NCBI RefSeq assembly: GCF_018024495.1
Contig: NZ_CP071696.1
Coordinates: 2,666,001-2,730,000, forward strand
DNA length: 64,000 nt
Direction: 5' to 3'
Source: Agromyces archimandritae
Lineage (GTDB): Bacteria > Actinomycetota > Actinomycetes > Actinomycetales > Microbacteriaceae
Below, piece after piece: positions 13,035-21,094 of the stretch (positions are counted from its first letter, which is position 1; every line of letters starts with the position of its first letter). Below the pieces are notes generated by a model. It saw nothing but the letters and a program-made list of their open reading frames with translations, did not search any database and was not told where the DNA came from. Made by a program: the position numbers and the translations under genes.

Positions 13035-13040
13035 GGGCGC

Positions 13041-13574
13041 ATGACGCATTCGCCCGCCAACGCCCCGCATGCCGCCGTCTTCGCCGCCGCGCCCGACGCG
13101 GCCGCCGCCGCCCGCTACTACGCCGAACGGCTCGCGATGACGACGGACCCGTCGGATGTGGCCGCCGAGCTCGCCGCCGGCGACGCCGGATTCGTCATCG
13201 TGGATTCCCGGAACCGGGGCGCCTGGGATGAGGGACACATCCCAGGCGCCCTGCACCTCCCCACGCGCGAGATCGCCGAGCGCGCCGCGGAGCTGATCCC
13301 CGTCGGCACGCCCGTCGTCGTGTACTGCTGGAGCCCCGGCTGCAACGGCGGCATCCGCGCGGCGCTCGAGTTCGCCCTCGCGGGCCACCCCGTCAAGGAG
13401 CTGCTCGGCGGCTTCGAATACTGGGTGCGCGAGGGATACGAGTTCGAGACCGGCGACGGCGGCCGCCACCGCCACCCGGTGGATGCGCGCACGGGCATCG
13501 CGCCGGGTGCGCTCGCGGCGGGTGCGGCCGGAGGCGCCGCGGCCGGAGGCGCTACGGTCGCCTGCGGCTGCTGA
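13041..13574 (+). CDS. Single-domain rhodanese-like protein
   Basis: 177 residues. One rhodanese domain spans about residues 30-137: VIVDSRNRGAWDEGHIPGALHLP, then the active-site loop VVYCWSPGCNGG with candidate nucleophile Cys96 and a second Cys101. This loop departs from the CRxGxR thiosulfate sulfurtransferase pattern. It resembles the subgroup seen beside oxidoreductases and ABC genes, so sulfur transfer is inferred, not certain. The tail after residue 150 is Gly/Ala-rich and ends CGC. The next gene, convergent, is a second sulfurtransferase. Confidence 0.85.
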   Translation: MTHSPANAPHAAVFAAAPDAAAAARYYAERLAMTTDPSDVAAELAAGDAGFVIVDSRNRGAWDEGHIPGALHLPTREIAERAAELIPVGTPVVVYCWSPGCNGGIRAALEFALAGHPVKELLGGFEYWVREGYEFETGDGGRHRHPVDARTGIAPGALAAGAAGGAAAGGATVACGC

Positions 13575-13607
13575 CCGTTTCGGCGGTGGATGCCCGGGCG
13601 CGCCGGG

Positions 13608-14462
13608 TCAGGCGGCGTCGGCCGCGACCGGCCGCGCCGGGTCGGCGAGCCACTCGTTGAGCGAACCGTCGTAGACGGCGACGCCGCGATGCCCCGCGAG
13701 CTCGAGGGCGAAGGCGGTGCCGGCGGCGGCGATCCCGGACCCGCAGTACACGACGACGCGTTCGTCGGCGGGGCGGAGCTCAGCGAGCTCGGCGGCCGGG
13801 CGGTGCAACCCCGTCTGCCGGTCGATCGTCGCCGCGAACGGGATCGTGCCGCTGCCCGGGATGCGGGCGGCGCTGCCGCCGGCCGACGTCGCCCCGGCAG
13901 GCAGGGCGCACACCAGGGTGCCCGTCGCCGTGCCGGCGACGATGGCCTCGACCTCGGCGACGTCCGCCCAACGGCCGGGCTGCTCCTCGACCGTGAGCGC
14001 GCCCGCCGTGCCCGGGGCGACGTATCCCGTCTCGAGCCCGCGGCCCTCGGCCCGCCAGGCGCCCAGGCCCCCGTCGAGCACTGCGACGCGCTCGAACCCG
14101 AAGGAGCGGAAGATCCACCAGAGCCTCGCAGCCCACTGGCCCTGCCCGGAGTCGTAGACGACGACCGTCGAACCGTCGTCGATGCCGAGCCCGCGGGCGG
14201 CGCGGACGAAACCCTCCGCATCCGGCCGCGGGAACCCGAAGGAGCCGGACGGATCCGAGAACTCCTCGAGGAGGTCGGCGAAGCGGGCATCCGGAACATG
14301 ACCGTCGATGAGGTAGCGGTCGAGGCCGCTGAGCCACGACAGGCCTGATTCCCCCTTGACCCCGAGCACGGTCGCGTCGAGCACGACGAGGGTCTCGGCG
14401 CCCTGATGGTCGGCGAGCCACTGCGTCGACACGAGCGGGGTGAACAGTTCGAGATCGGCCAT
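13608..14462 (-). CDS. Two-domain sulfurtransferase (thiosulfate / 3-mercaptopyruvate type)
   Basis: 284 residues, two rhodanese domains in tandem. Domain 1 (about 8-140) is the inactive one, with Asp at the usual Cys position (VVVYDSGQG). Domain 2 (about 160-280) carries the catalytic Cys240 in VVVYCGSGIAAAG. The CGSG(I/V) loop is typical of the SseA family, which moves sulfane sulfur from 3-mercaptopyruvate or thiosulfate to cyanide or thiols. The start at 14462 is backed by a leaderless -10 seven nt upstream, rather than the ATG at 14513. Confidence 0.9.
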   Translation of the reverse strand: MADLELFTPLVSTQWLADHQGAETLVVLDATVLGVKGESGLSWLSGLDRYLIDGHVPDARFADLLEEFSDPSGSFGFPRPDAEGFVRAARGLGIDDGSTVVVYDSGQGQWAARLWWIFRSFGFERVAVLDGGLGAWRAEGRGLETGYVAPGTAGALTVEEQPGRWADVAEVEAIVAGTATGTLVCALPAGATSAGGSAARIPGSGTIPFAATIDRQTGLHRPAAELAELRPADERVVVYCGSGIAAAGTAFALELAGHRGVAVYDGSLNEWLADPARPVAADAA

Positions 14463-14469
14463 GCCGGCA

Positions 14470-14475
14470 ACGCTA
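14470..14475 (-). promoter_or_regulatory. -10 element that decides the SseA-like start
   Basis: TAGCGT on the minus strand, seven nt before the ATG at 14462; no ribosome-binding site is seen. Confidence 0.45.
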
Positions 14476-14586
14476 ACCGAGGGCGCGGCACCCGTCGACG
14501 GGCGCCGCAACACCGCGTCACCGGGGCGACGCGCGGCGTCATCCGCACCTGCGGTCTGGCCGCACCTGCGGCGTGGCCGCGCCGCG

Positions 14587-14787
14587 GGTTCGGATGGGTG
14601 GGGCCGGATCCATCCGGACTCGTGGTTATCTCCGGAGTGGTGGTTTTCTCCGGAGTCGTGGTGGCGCCCGCAGGGGTGGACGGGGGCAGGGGCGGCGTGG
14701 CTGCGTCGTGGTTTCGGGGATCGCCACGGATTCGGATGGATGGGGCTGGATCCATCCGGAATCGTGGTTATCTCCGGAGCCGTGGTG
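14587..14787. repeat. Two direct repeats of about 58 bp in a 409-bp gene-free stretch
   Basis: 14463-14871 has no convincing gene. Within it, 14587-14643 and 14729-14787 are diverged copies of one unit containing GGATCCATCCGGA, then TCGTGGTTATCTCCGGAG. A partial third echo of the CTCCGGAGT element sits at 14648-14657. From 14790 to 14870 the plus strand is a purine-rich GA tract. The units lie downstream of sdaA and upstream of the sseA-like gene. They may form weak hairpins, but I cannot assign a role. Confidence 0.6.
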
Positions 14788-14871
14788 GCCAGCTGGGGAG
14801 GGTGCGGGGGAAGGAGAGTGCGCGGGAGGAGGGTGCGGGGAGAGAGAGTGCGGAGTGGGAAGCGTGCGGGG

Positions 14872-16251
14872 TCAGCACTCGACGACGTTGACGGCGAGGC
14901 CGCCCTCGCTCGTCTCCTTGTACTTCGTCATCATGTCGAGGCCGGTCTGCCGCATCGTCTCGATGACGGCGTCGAGGGAGACGAGGTGCGAGCCGTCGCC
15001 GTGCAACGCGAGGCGCGCCGCCGACACCGCGGTGGACGCGGCGATCGCGTTGCGTTCGATGCACGGCACCTGCACGAGGCCCCCGACCGGGTCGCAGGTG
15101 AGGCCGAGATGGTGCTCCATGGCGATCTCGGCGGCGTTCTCGACCTGCCGGGGCGTGCCGCCGAGCACGGCGCAGAGCGCCCCCGCGGCCATCGCGCACG
15201 CCGAACCGACCTCCGCCTGGCAGCCGCCCTCGGCGCCCGAGATCGACGCGTTCTTCTTCACGAGGCTCGCGATCGCGGACGCGGTGAGCAGGAAGGTGCG
15301 GATGCCCGCGGCATCCGCACCCGGCACGAACCGCAGGTAGTAGTGGCCGACGGCCGGGAGGATGCCGGCAGCGCCGTTCGTCGGGGCTGTGACGACGCGC
15401 CCGCCCGCGGCGTTCTCCTCGTTCACCGCGAGCGCGTACGCGTGCAGCCACTCGGTCGAGGTATCGCGGCCGGCATCCACACGCCCGTCGTCGCAGGCCT
15501 CGAGCCGTTCGCGGATCTCGGGGGCGCGGCGCTTGACGCGCAGGCCGCCCGGCAGCGTTCCGCGTGTGCCGAGACCGTGCTCGACGCACTCGTGCATCGC
15601 CGCCCAGATCGCATCGAGCCCGGTGTCGATGCCGGACTCGCCGTGCACCGGCACCTCGTTGTAGCGGGCGATGTCGGCCAGGCCCACCCCGTACTCGTCG
15701 CACAGGGCGATGAGCTCGGCGGCCGTGTCGTAGGGGAGCGGATGCCGAAGCGCCTCGGCCTCGGCAGCGGTCTCGCCCTCGCGGCGGATGAAACCCCCGC
15801 CGACCGAGTAGTAGGTCTCCTCGACGAGCGGCAGCGGCGACGCGCCCGCCCACGCGCGCAGGGTGAGCGCGTTCGGGTGTCCGGGCAGGCGCGTGCGCGG
15901 CTCGAGCGCGATATCGGCCGGCGACATGCGGATCTCGCGGGTGCCGAGGAGGCGGACGGGGGTGTCGGGATCCATCGCCGACCAGCACCCGCGCACCTCG
16001 TCGGGGTCGCAGTCGTGCGGTTCGAGCCCGCGGAGGCCGGCGACGACCGCGTCGGGCGTGCCGTGGCCGAGGCCCGTCGCGCCGAGCGAACCGTACAGGG
16101 TGACCTCCACGCGGTCCACACGATCGAGCAGACCGAGTGCGGCCATGCCCGCGGCGAAGGCCCGGGCCGCCCGCATCGGGCCCACGGTGTGGGAACTCGA
16201 GGGGCCGATGCCGATCGAGAACAGGTCGAGCGCTGAGACGAACGCGGTCAC
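14872..16251 (-). CDS. sdaA: L-serine ammonia-lyase (iron-sulfur type)
   Basis: 459 residues, the single-chain L-serine dehydratase that turns L-serine into pyruvate and ammonia in the cytosol. The N-terminal beta domain begins [20 protein letters not shown], the serine-recognition signature. The alpha domain has the three cysteines that ligate a catalytic [4Fe-4S] cluster: Cys344 ([11 protein letters not shown]), Cys386 (GLTCDP) and Cys397 (VPCIERN). It also has the PTNGAAGI motif. Length is standard. The GTG at 16251 is six nt after TAGCCT, so the mRNA is probably leaderless. Confidence 0.95.
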   Translation of the reverse strand: MTAFVSALDLFSIGIGPSSSHTVGPMRAARAFAAGMAALGLLDRVDRVEVTLYGSLGATGLGHGTPDAVVAGLRGLEPHDCDPDEVRGCWSAMDPDTPVRLLGTREIRMSPADIALEPRTRLPGHPNALTLRAWAGASPLPLVEETYYSVGGGFIRREGETAAEAEALRHPLPYDTAAELIALCDEYGVGLADIARYNEVPVHGESGIDTGLDAIWAAMHECVEHGLGTRGTLPGGLRVKRRAPEIRERLEACDDGRVDAGRDTSTEWLHAYALAVNEENAAGGRVVTAPTNGAAGILPAVGHYYLRFVPGADAAGIRTFLLTASAIASLVKKNASISGAEGGCQAEVGSACAMAAGALCAVLGGTPRQVENAAEIAMEHHLGLTCDPVGGLVQVPCIERNAIAASTAVSAARLALHGDGSHLVSLDAVIETMRQTGLDMMTKYKETSEGGLAVNVVEC

Positions 16252-16257
16252 CCCTTC

Positions 16258-16263
16258 AGGCTA
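16258..16263 (-). promoter_or_regulatory. -10 element for sdaA
   Basis: TAGCCT on the minus strand, six nt before the GTG start at 16251. Confidence 0.55.
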
Positions 16264-16373
16264 CGTCCGCGGGCGCGCACGGAAGCCGCGCATCGTCGCA
16301 GATTCCTGCGCCGATCAGGGCCGGCGCGCATCCGAACCGCACGATCTGCGCGCGCGACTATCGTTGATCCGTC

Positions 16374-17534
16374 ATGACTGCCGCACCTTCCCCGCGCATC
16401 CGCATCCGCCCCGCACACCCCGCGGAATTCGCCGAGGAGGCGGCGCTCGTCGAACGCGCCTTCCGTGCCGGCCCGTACGGGCATCTGCCGCCCGCCGAGG
16501 AGCGCCTCGCCTTCGAGCGCGACACCGCCGGGCGGGCCGCGTCGGGCGTCGTGCTCGTCGCCGTGGATGGCCCGGGTGCGGATGCCGGGGATGCCGCGGA
16601 TGCCGCTGGTGCTGGTGCTGGTGGTGGTGCTGGTGCTGGTGCTGATGCGGGTGCGGATGCCGGTGCCGAACGCATCGTCGGGGCGGCGAGCGTGCTGCGC
16701 GCCCTCACCCCGTACGCGCGGGTCGCCAGGCCCGGCGAAGCCGAGATCCGCCTCCTCGCCGTCGACCCGGCCGGGCAGGGCACCGGCATCGCCACCGCCC
16801 TCATGCGCGCCGCCCTCGAGACCGCCCTGGAATGGGGCGCCGAAGCCCTCGTGCTCGACACCGGCTCGAAGAACACGCGTGCGCAGGCGCTCTACGAACG
16901 CCTCGGGTTCGAGCGCGTGCCCGAGCGCGAACCGGCCGCGAGCGGCACCGTCACGCCCTACGTGTACCGCTTCGCCCTGCAGGAACGCGCCGATGTGCGC
17001 GTGCGCCTCATGCTGCCCGGCGAAGCCGAGGAGGTCGGTGCGCTCACGGCATCCGCCTACGAGCACGACTACGAGATCGGCGAGGGATACCGGGCGCAGA
17101 TGCTCGCGGTCGCCGAACGTGCCGAACGGCATCTCGTCTGGGTCGCGGTGGATGCCGCGAGCGGCGAACTGCTCGGCACCGTCTCGACGCCGCGCCCGGT
17201 GGAGACGATGTCGGCCCTCGCCCGGCCCGGCGAACTCGACTTCCGGCTCCTCGCCGTCGCACCGGACGCCCGCCGGCGCGGCATCGGCGCACTGCTCACC
17301 CGGCACGTGCTGCGGCTCGCGAGGCTTCGCGGGGTCGGCCGCGTCGTCATGAACAGCGGACCGGAGATGACCGGCGCCCACCGCCTCTACGAATCGCTCG
17401 GCTTCACCCGTATGGACGAGCTCGCCCACACCGTCACGCGCGAAGACGGCACGACGTTCGACGTCCTCGCGTTCGGGCGCGACGTGGACGCGGATGCGCC
17501 GGAGCCGGGCGCCGGGGCATCCGCTCGGCCCTGA
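16374..17534 (+). CDS. Tandem GNAT acetyltransferase with low-complexity linker
   Basis: 386 residues with two GNAT folds. The first acetyl-CoA loop is VDPAGQGTGIATALM and the second VAPDARRRGIGALLT, each followed by the usual YERLGF or YESLGF strand. Between strands of the first domain (about residues 67-100) lies a stretch made almost only of Gly, Ala and Asp, coded by a tandem GGTGCTGGTGCG-like run at about 16570-16670. It replaces a normal beta-hairpin loop. The substrate cannot be predicted. It is divergent from sdaA. Confidence 0.87.
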   Translation: MTAAPSPRIRIRPAHPAEFAEEAALVERAFRAGPYGHLPPAEERLAFERDTAGRAASGVVLVAVDGPGADAGDAADAAGAGAGGGAGAGADAGADAGAERIVGAASVLRALTPYARVARPGEAEIRLLAVDPAGQGTGIATALMRAALETALEWGAEALVLDTGSKNTRAQALYERLGFERVPEREPAASGTVTPYVYRFALQERADVRVRLMLPGEAEEVGALTASAYEHDYEIGEGYRAQMLAVAERAERHLVWVAVDAASGELLGTVSTPRPVETMSALARPGELDFRLLAVAPDARRRGIGALLTRHVLRLARLRGVGRVVMNSGPEMTGAHRLYESLGFTRMDELAHTVTREDGTTFDVLAFGRDVDADAPEPGAGASARP

Positions 17535-17546
17535 ACAAGCTCGCGT

Positions 17547-18731
17547 TCAGGCGGCCGGGGCCGCCGCCTGCCACGCGGTGATCTCGAGCTCACCGCCCGT
17601 GATATCGGTGTCGATCGGCACCATCTGCCGCACCGCGCCCGCGTAGGGGGCGATGTGCAGGAACCCGGCCGGGTCGCGGTCGCTCGCCGCCGGGGCATCC
17701 CACGACAGCCACGTGACGGCCTCGCCGCCGGGCACGACCTCGATGCGCACCGGTCCCGCATCCCGCTCGGTGGCATGGCCGTCGCCGTGCAGCACGTGCG
17801 ACTCGAAGCCGTTGCCGACCGGGTCGCTGAACGCGACATCCGGGTAGCCGTCGAGCACGCAGGGCGCGCTGCTCACGTTCCGCGCGGTGATCTTCATGCC
17901 GCGATGCATCATCGCCGAATCGGGGGTCGAGGGCGTGTACTCGAGCTGGTTCTCGGTGCACCATTCGGGGTCGATGTTCCACTCGCCCGGGGCGACCTCG
18001 GGGATCGGAACCCCGACCGGCTCGGGCACCGGAGGTTGCTCGGCCGCCCACTCCGCCTGGTCCGCCGCCCGCTTCGCATCCGTCGCGCCGATGCCGGCGA
18101 TGACGACCGCGACGAGGCCCGTGACGGCGACGACGGCGATCGCGGCGATGAGGGCCGCACGGCGGCGAGGGGCTGCCGGGTGCGCTGCGGCCGCCGCCGG
18201 TTCCGGCTCGGGTTCGGCGCCCTCCGCCGCGGCCGGCGTCGTGGAGGGCGCTGCGGCCGCGGCCGGCTTCGGTGCGAGGAGCACGGCGGCCAGCGCCGGC
18301 ATCCACCCCCACAAGACGCCCCAGTAGGCGGCAAGGCCGATCGAGACGACGTCCGCCGCGGACGCTGCGGCGACGGGATCGAGCACCCCGGCGATGATCG
18401 ACACTGCGACCGGGACGCCGGCGACCAGAGAGCCGGCCAGCACCGCGGCGAACCAGCCCGCCGCGAACCCGGCCGCCCCGCGCCCGGCACGGAACACGAG
18501 GGCGAACACGGCATACGCGGCCGCGACCGCGACCACCGTCGCGAACGCGAGCCAGCCGCCCCAGCCGCCCGGTGCATCCACCGGCCCGATGAGCGCACCC
18601 GGCGCGATCAGGCGGAGCGCCTTCGACACCGTCGTCGAGAACGACGCGGCCGCCGCCTCGGCGATCCGGTCGGAAGCGAACCAGGCGGCCACGGCGAGGA
18701 TGGCGGGAACGAGCACACGGACGACACGCAT
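17547..18731 (-). CDS. Membrane protein with DUF4232-like extracellular domain
   Basis: 394 residues. Four transmembrane segments lie within residues 1-155, with a conserved AYWGVLWGWMPAL at the end of the fourth. A Pro/Glu/Ala linker, a fifth helix (about 190-215) and an exported C-terminal domain follow. That domain resembles DUF4232: WCTENQLEY, an immunoglobulin-like pattern, CVLDGYPDVAF, and a cysteine pair that could form a disulfide. The first half is clearly paralogous to the protein at 25166-25957. Function unknown. The leaderless -10 is seven bases above the start. Confidence 0.75.
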   Translation of the reverse strand: MRVVRVLVPAILAVAAWFASDRIAEAAAASFSTTVSKALRLIAPGALIGPVDAPGGWGGWLAFATVVAVAAAYAVFALVFRAGRGAAGFAAGWFAAVLAGSLVAGVPVAVSIIAGVLDPVAAASAADVVSIGLAAYWGVLWGWMPALAAVLLAPKPAAAAAPSTTPAAAEGAEPEPEPAAAAAHPAAPRRRAALIAAIAVVAVTGLVAVVIAGIGATDAKRAADQAEWAAEQPPVPEPVGVPIPEVAPGEWNIDPEWCTENQLEYTPSTPDSAMMHRGMKITARNVSSAPCVLDGYPDVAFSDPVGNGFESHVLHGDGHATERDAGPVRIEVVPGGEAVTWLSWDAPAASDRDPAGFLHIAPYAGAVRQMVPIDTDITGGELEITAWQAAAPAA

Positions 18732-18737
18732 GGGGGA

Positions 18738-18743
18738 AGCCTA
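18738..18743 (-). promoter_or_regulatory. -10 element for the DUF4232-like gene
   Basis: TAGGCT on the minus strand, six nt before the ATG at 18731. Confidence 0.5.
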
Positions 18744-18855
18744 GGGGCACGCGTGGCCGGCTCATCGCTTTCGACACCGGATTCCCGAACGCAGGAAGCC
18801 TCGGGGCACGCGGGGCCCAGGCCGCAGCATCCCGCGACCGGGCACCGGGAACTGC

Positions 18856-18861
18856 CAGACT
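18856..18861 (+). promoter_or_regulatory. -10 element for the alpha/beta hydrolase gene
   Basis: CAGACT, six nt before the GTG at 18868. Confidence 0.4.
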
Positions 18862-18867
18862 GCAGAC

Positions 18868-19635
18868 GTGACCGAAGCCGCAGGAACCGCCCGCCCCCGC
18901 CGCGCCGGCCGCCGGATCGCCGGCGTGCTCATCGCCCTCGCCGGAGTGCTCGTGCTCGTCATCGTCGCCTTCGCGGTGTGGGCGCACATCCTCTACCCGG
19001 GAGAACGGGCCGCCTCCCTCGACGCCTGGCGCGACCCGGCGATCCGCATCACCGAGACCGAAGCGTCGTTCGTGATCGAACCCACCGACCCCGACCACGC
19101 CTCGGGCGACGGCCTCGTCTTCCTCCCCGGCGCACGCGTCGAGCCCTCCGCCTACCTCGCGAAGCTCCGCGACCTCGCCGGCGAGACGGGGGCGACCGTC
19201 GTCATCACCAAGCCCACCCTGAACCTGGCGTTCTTCGACACCCGCCCGCTGTCGGCCTTCATCGACGGCATCGACGACGTCGACCGCTGGTTCGTCGGCG
19301 GGCACTCCCTCGGCGGCGTCAAAGCCTGCATGCTGGCCGAAGATCCCGCGGTCGCCGGGCTCGTGCTGCTCGGCTCCTACTGCGCGAACGACCTGTCCGG
19401 CACCGACCTCGCGGTCGTCCAGATCGCCGCATCGGAGGATCGGCTCTCATCCGAGGCGGATCTCGCCGCAGCCGCCCACCTGCTGCCGCCGACGACCGCC
19501 CTCGTCGAGATCGACGGCGCGAACCACGCGAGCTTCGGCGACTACGGCGTGCAGCCCGGCGACGGCGTCGCCACCGCGAGCGACGACGAGGTGCGTGCCG
19601 CGATCACCCGCGCCTGGGTCGCCGTCACCGGGTAG
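18868..19635 (+). CDS. Membrane-anchored alpha/beta hydrolase
   Basis: 255 residues. One N-terminal membrane helix (about 15-42) follows an Arg-rich start, so the catalytic part is outside the membrane. The nucleophile elbow is GGHSLGGVKA; a late Asp lies in ASEDRLS and the catalytic His in IDGANHASFGDYG. It matches the alpha/beta hydrolase 5 (YdeN-like) group; substrate unknown. A degraded second copy of parts of this gene lies 1.3 kb downstream, beyond the fic gene. Confidence 0.83.
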   Translation: MTEAAGTARPRRAGRRIAGVLIALAGVLVLVIVAFAVWAHILYPGERAASLDAWRDPAIRITETEASFVIEPTDPDHASGDGLVFLPGARVEPSAYLAKLRDLAGETGATVVITKPTLNLAFFDTRPLSAFIDGIDDVDRWFVGGHSLGGVKACMLAEDPAVAGLVLLGSYCANDLSGTDLAVVQIAASEDRLSSEADLAAAAHLLPPTTALVEIDGANHASFGDYGVQPGDGVATASDDEVRAAITRAWVAVTG

Positions 19636-19653
19636 ACCGAGCCCGGTTCGCGA

Positions 19654-19690
19654 TCCGGTCATATGCAAAGCCAGTTGACATATGACCAGA
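19654..19690. promoter_or_regulatory. Inverted-repeat operator over a TTGACA box, upstream of fic
   Basis: Arms 19654-19665 and 19679-19690 are inverted repeats with a perfect 9-bp core (GGTCATATG / CATATGACC) and 11 of 12 matching positions, separated by 13 bp. A consensus TTGACA (19675-19680) runs into the right arm. An A/T-rich stretch follows (19691-19726), very unlike the surrounding DNA. The arrangement suggests a repressor site over a promoter. Confidence 0.6.
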
Positions 19691-19740
19691 ACGTGTAAAA
19701 AAAATGGCGAAAAATTTATATATAACGCGCCACTCGGCGG

Positions 19741-19746
19741 TAGAGT
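19741..19746 (+). promoter_or_regulatory. -10 element for fic
   Basis: TAGAGT, six nt before the GTG at 19753, so this transcript is probably leaderless. It is separate from the TTGACA at 19675, which is too far upstream to pair with it. Confidence 0.5.
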
Positions 19747-19752
19747 GCCGGT

Positions 19753-20847
19753 GTGACTTGGCGACCCGACGAACCGTACAACATGCTTCCGGCACTCCCT
19801 CCGGTGGCCCGGTTGGAGACGGCCGTCGTCCTCAAGTCCGTCGTCGAAGCCAGAGCGGCGCTCGCTGCCCTCGATCAAGCCGCACGACGGATGTCGAATC
19901 CGGCCGTCTTGCTCAACTCGATCCCGATCCTCGAAGCGCAGGCGAGCTCGGAGATCGAGAACATCGTGACGACGACGGACGACCTCTTTCGGTTCGCAGA
20001 CACAGACTCGGATCTGGCATCACCCGAAACGAAGGAGACGTTGCGCTACCGCGCAGCGCTCTTCGCGGGACTTCACAGCATCCAGACGAGACCCTTATCC
20101 GCCACGACGGCGATCGACATCTGCTCGACGATCCACCGACGAGACATGGACGTGCGAACACTCCCAGGGACGATCATCGCGAACCCCGCGACGCGGCGTG
20201 CGATCTACACGCCTCCGAGCGGCGCCGCGGTCATTCGCGAGAAGCTCGCCAACTGGGCTGATTTCCTCCACGATCCGGACGACCTCGACCCTCTCGTCAA
20301 GATGGCTGTGGCGCACTACCAGTTCGAGGCGATCCATCCGTTCACCGACGGAAACGGGCGAACCGGGCGCATCCTGAACATCCTCGTGCTCGTCGCAAAC
20401 GAACTGCTCCAAGAACCGATCCTCTATCTGTCGCGGTACATCATCGCGCACAAGGAGGAGTACTACCGGTTGCTCCTCGACGTCACTCGTGAGGCCGCAT
20501 GGGAGCCATGGGTGCTCTATATGCTCGATGCCGTTCGGGGGACCGCCCGCGCCACCCTCGCCAAGATCGACGCGATCCAGGTGCTGCAAGCGAAGGTGCG
20601 CGACGAGATCCGTACGACGAGCGCGGGTTCGAACTCCGACTTCCTCGACGTCCTCTTCGAGCAGCCCTATTGCCGAATCTCGAATGTCGTCGCGCGCTGC
20701 AAGGTAAGCAGGCCGACCGCGACGAAATGGCTGCATGAACTCGTGGTTGCCGGGGTTCTCGAGGATCACAAGGTCGGGCGCGAACGTCTCTTCATCAACC
20801 GCGAGTTCTTCGAGGTCCTCGTCCGCGACGATCCTGACGATCTCTAA
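19753..20847 (+). CDS. Fic family protein (predicted AMPylase) with C-terminal winged helix
   Basis: 364 residues. The Fic catalytic motif HPFTDGNGRTGR (195-206) is intact, with His195 as the general base. An N-terminal inhibitory helix motif SxxxEN is present at 65-70, which places it in the class II self-inhibited Fic proteins. These transfer AMP from ATP to hydroxyls of target proteins. Residues about 290-345 look like a winged-helix DNA-binding domain, so autoregulation through the upstream palindrome is possible. The gene is less GC-biased than its neighbours and lies between an intact hydrolase gene and a relic of it, which suggests lateral arrival. No separate antitoxin is visible. Confidence 0.92.
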   Translation: MTWRPDEPYNMLPALPPVARLETAVVLKSVVEARAALAALDQAARRMSNPAVLLNSIPILEAQASSEIENIVTTTDDLFRFADTDSDLASPETKETLRYRAALFAGLHSIQTRPLSATTAIDICSTIHRRDMDVRTLPGTIIANPATRRAIYTPPSGAAVIREKLANWADFLHDPDDLDPLVKMAVAHYQFEAIHPFTDGNGRTGRILNILVLVANELLQEPILYLSRYIIAHKEEYYRLLLDVTREAAWEPWVLYMLDAVRGTARATLAKIDAIQVLQAKVRDEIRTTSAGSNSDFLDVLFEQPYCRISNVVARCKVSRPTATKWLHELVVAGVLEDHKVGRERLFINREFFEVLVRDDPDDL

Positions 20848-20948
20848 CGGTGGCTGCTCGGCACTCCGCCGGGTGTTCGACAGATCACCCACGACCGAAG
20901 TCGATCTTGATTCGGCGGGCGGAGCCCTGAGCATCCGCCGCAGCGTCA

Positions 20949-21058
20949 ATCGACGGCGAGCGGCCCTGGTTCGTCGGCGGGCACTCGCTCGGCGGCGTCA
21001 AAGCCTGCATACTCGGGCGTGTCGCGATCACCCGCGCTTGGGGCGCCGTCACCGGTAG
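20949..21058 (+). pseudogene. Relic of the alpha/beta hydrolase gene
   Basis: 20949-21013 closely matches 19261-19335 of the intact hydrolase, including the codons of WFVGGHSLGGVKAC. 21020-21058 matches its last 39 nt (AITRAW.AVTG and the stop). About 260 bp between them is deleted and the 5' half is missing. It cannot encode a working enzyme. It marks the right edge of the fic island. Confidence 0.85.
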
Positions 21059-21082
21059 AGGGCGCGCGTGGGCGGGCGGGAG

Positions 21083-21088
21083 TAGCCT
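21083..21088 (+). promoter_or_regulatory. -10 element for the squalene-cyclase-like gene
   Basis: TAGCCT, six nt before the ATG at 21095. Confidence 0.5.
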
Positions 21089-21094
21089 CCCGGC

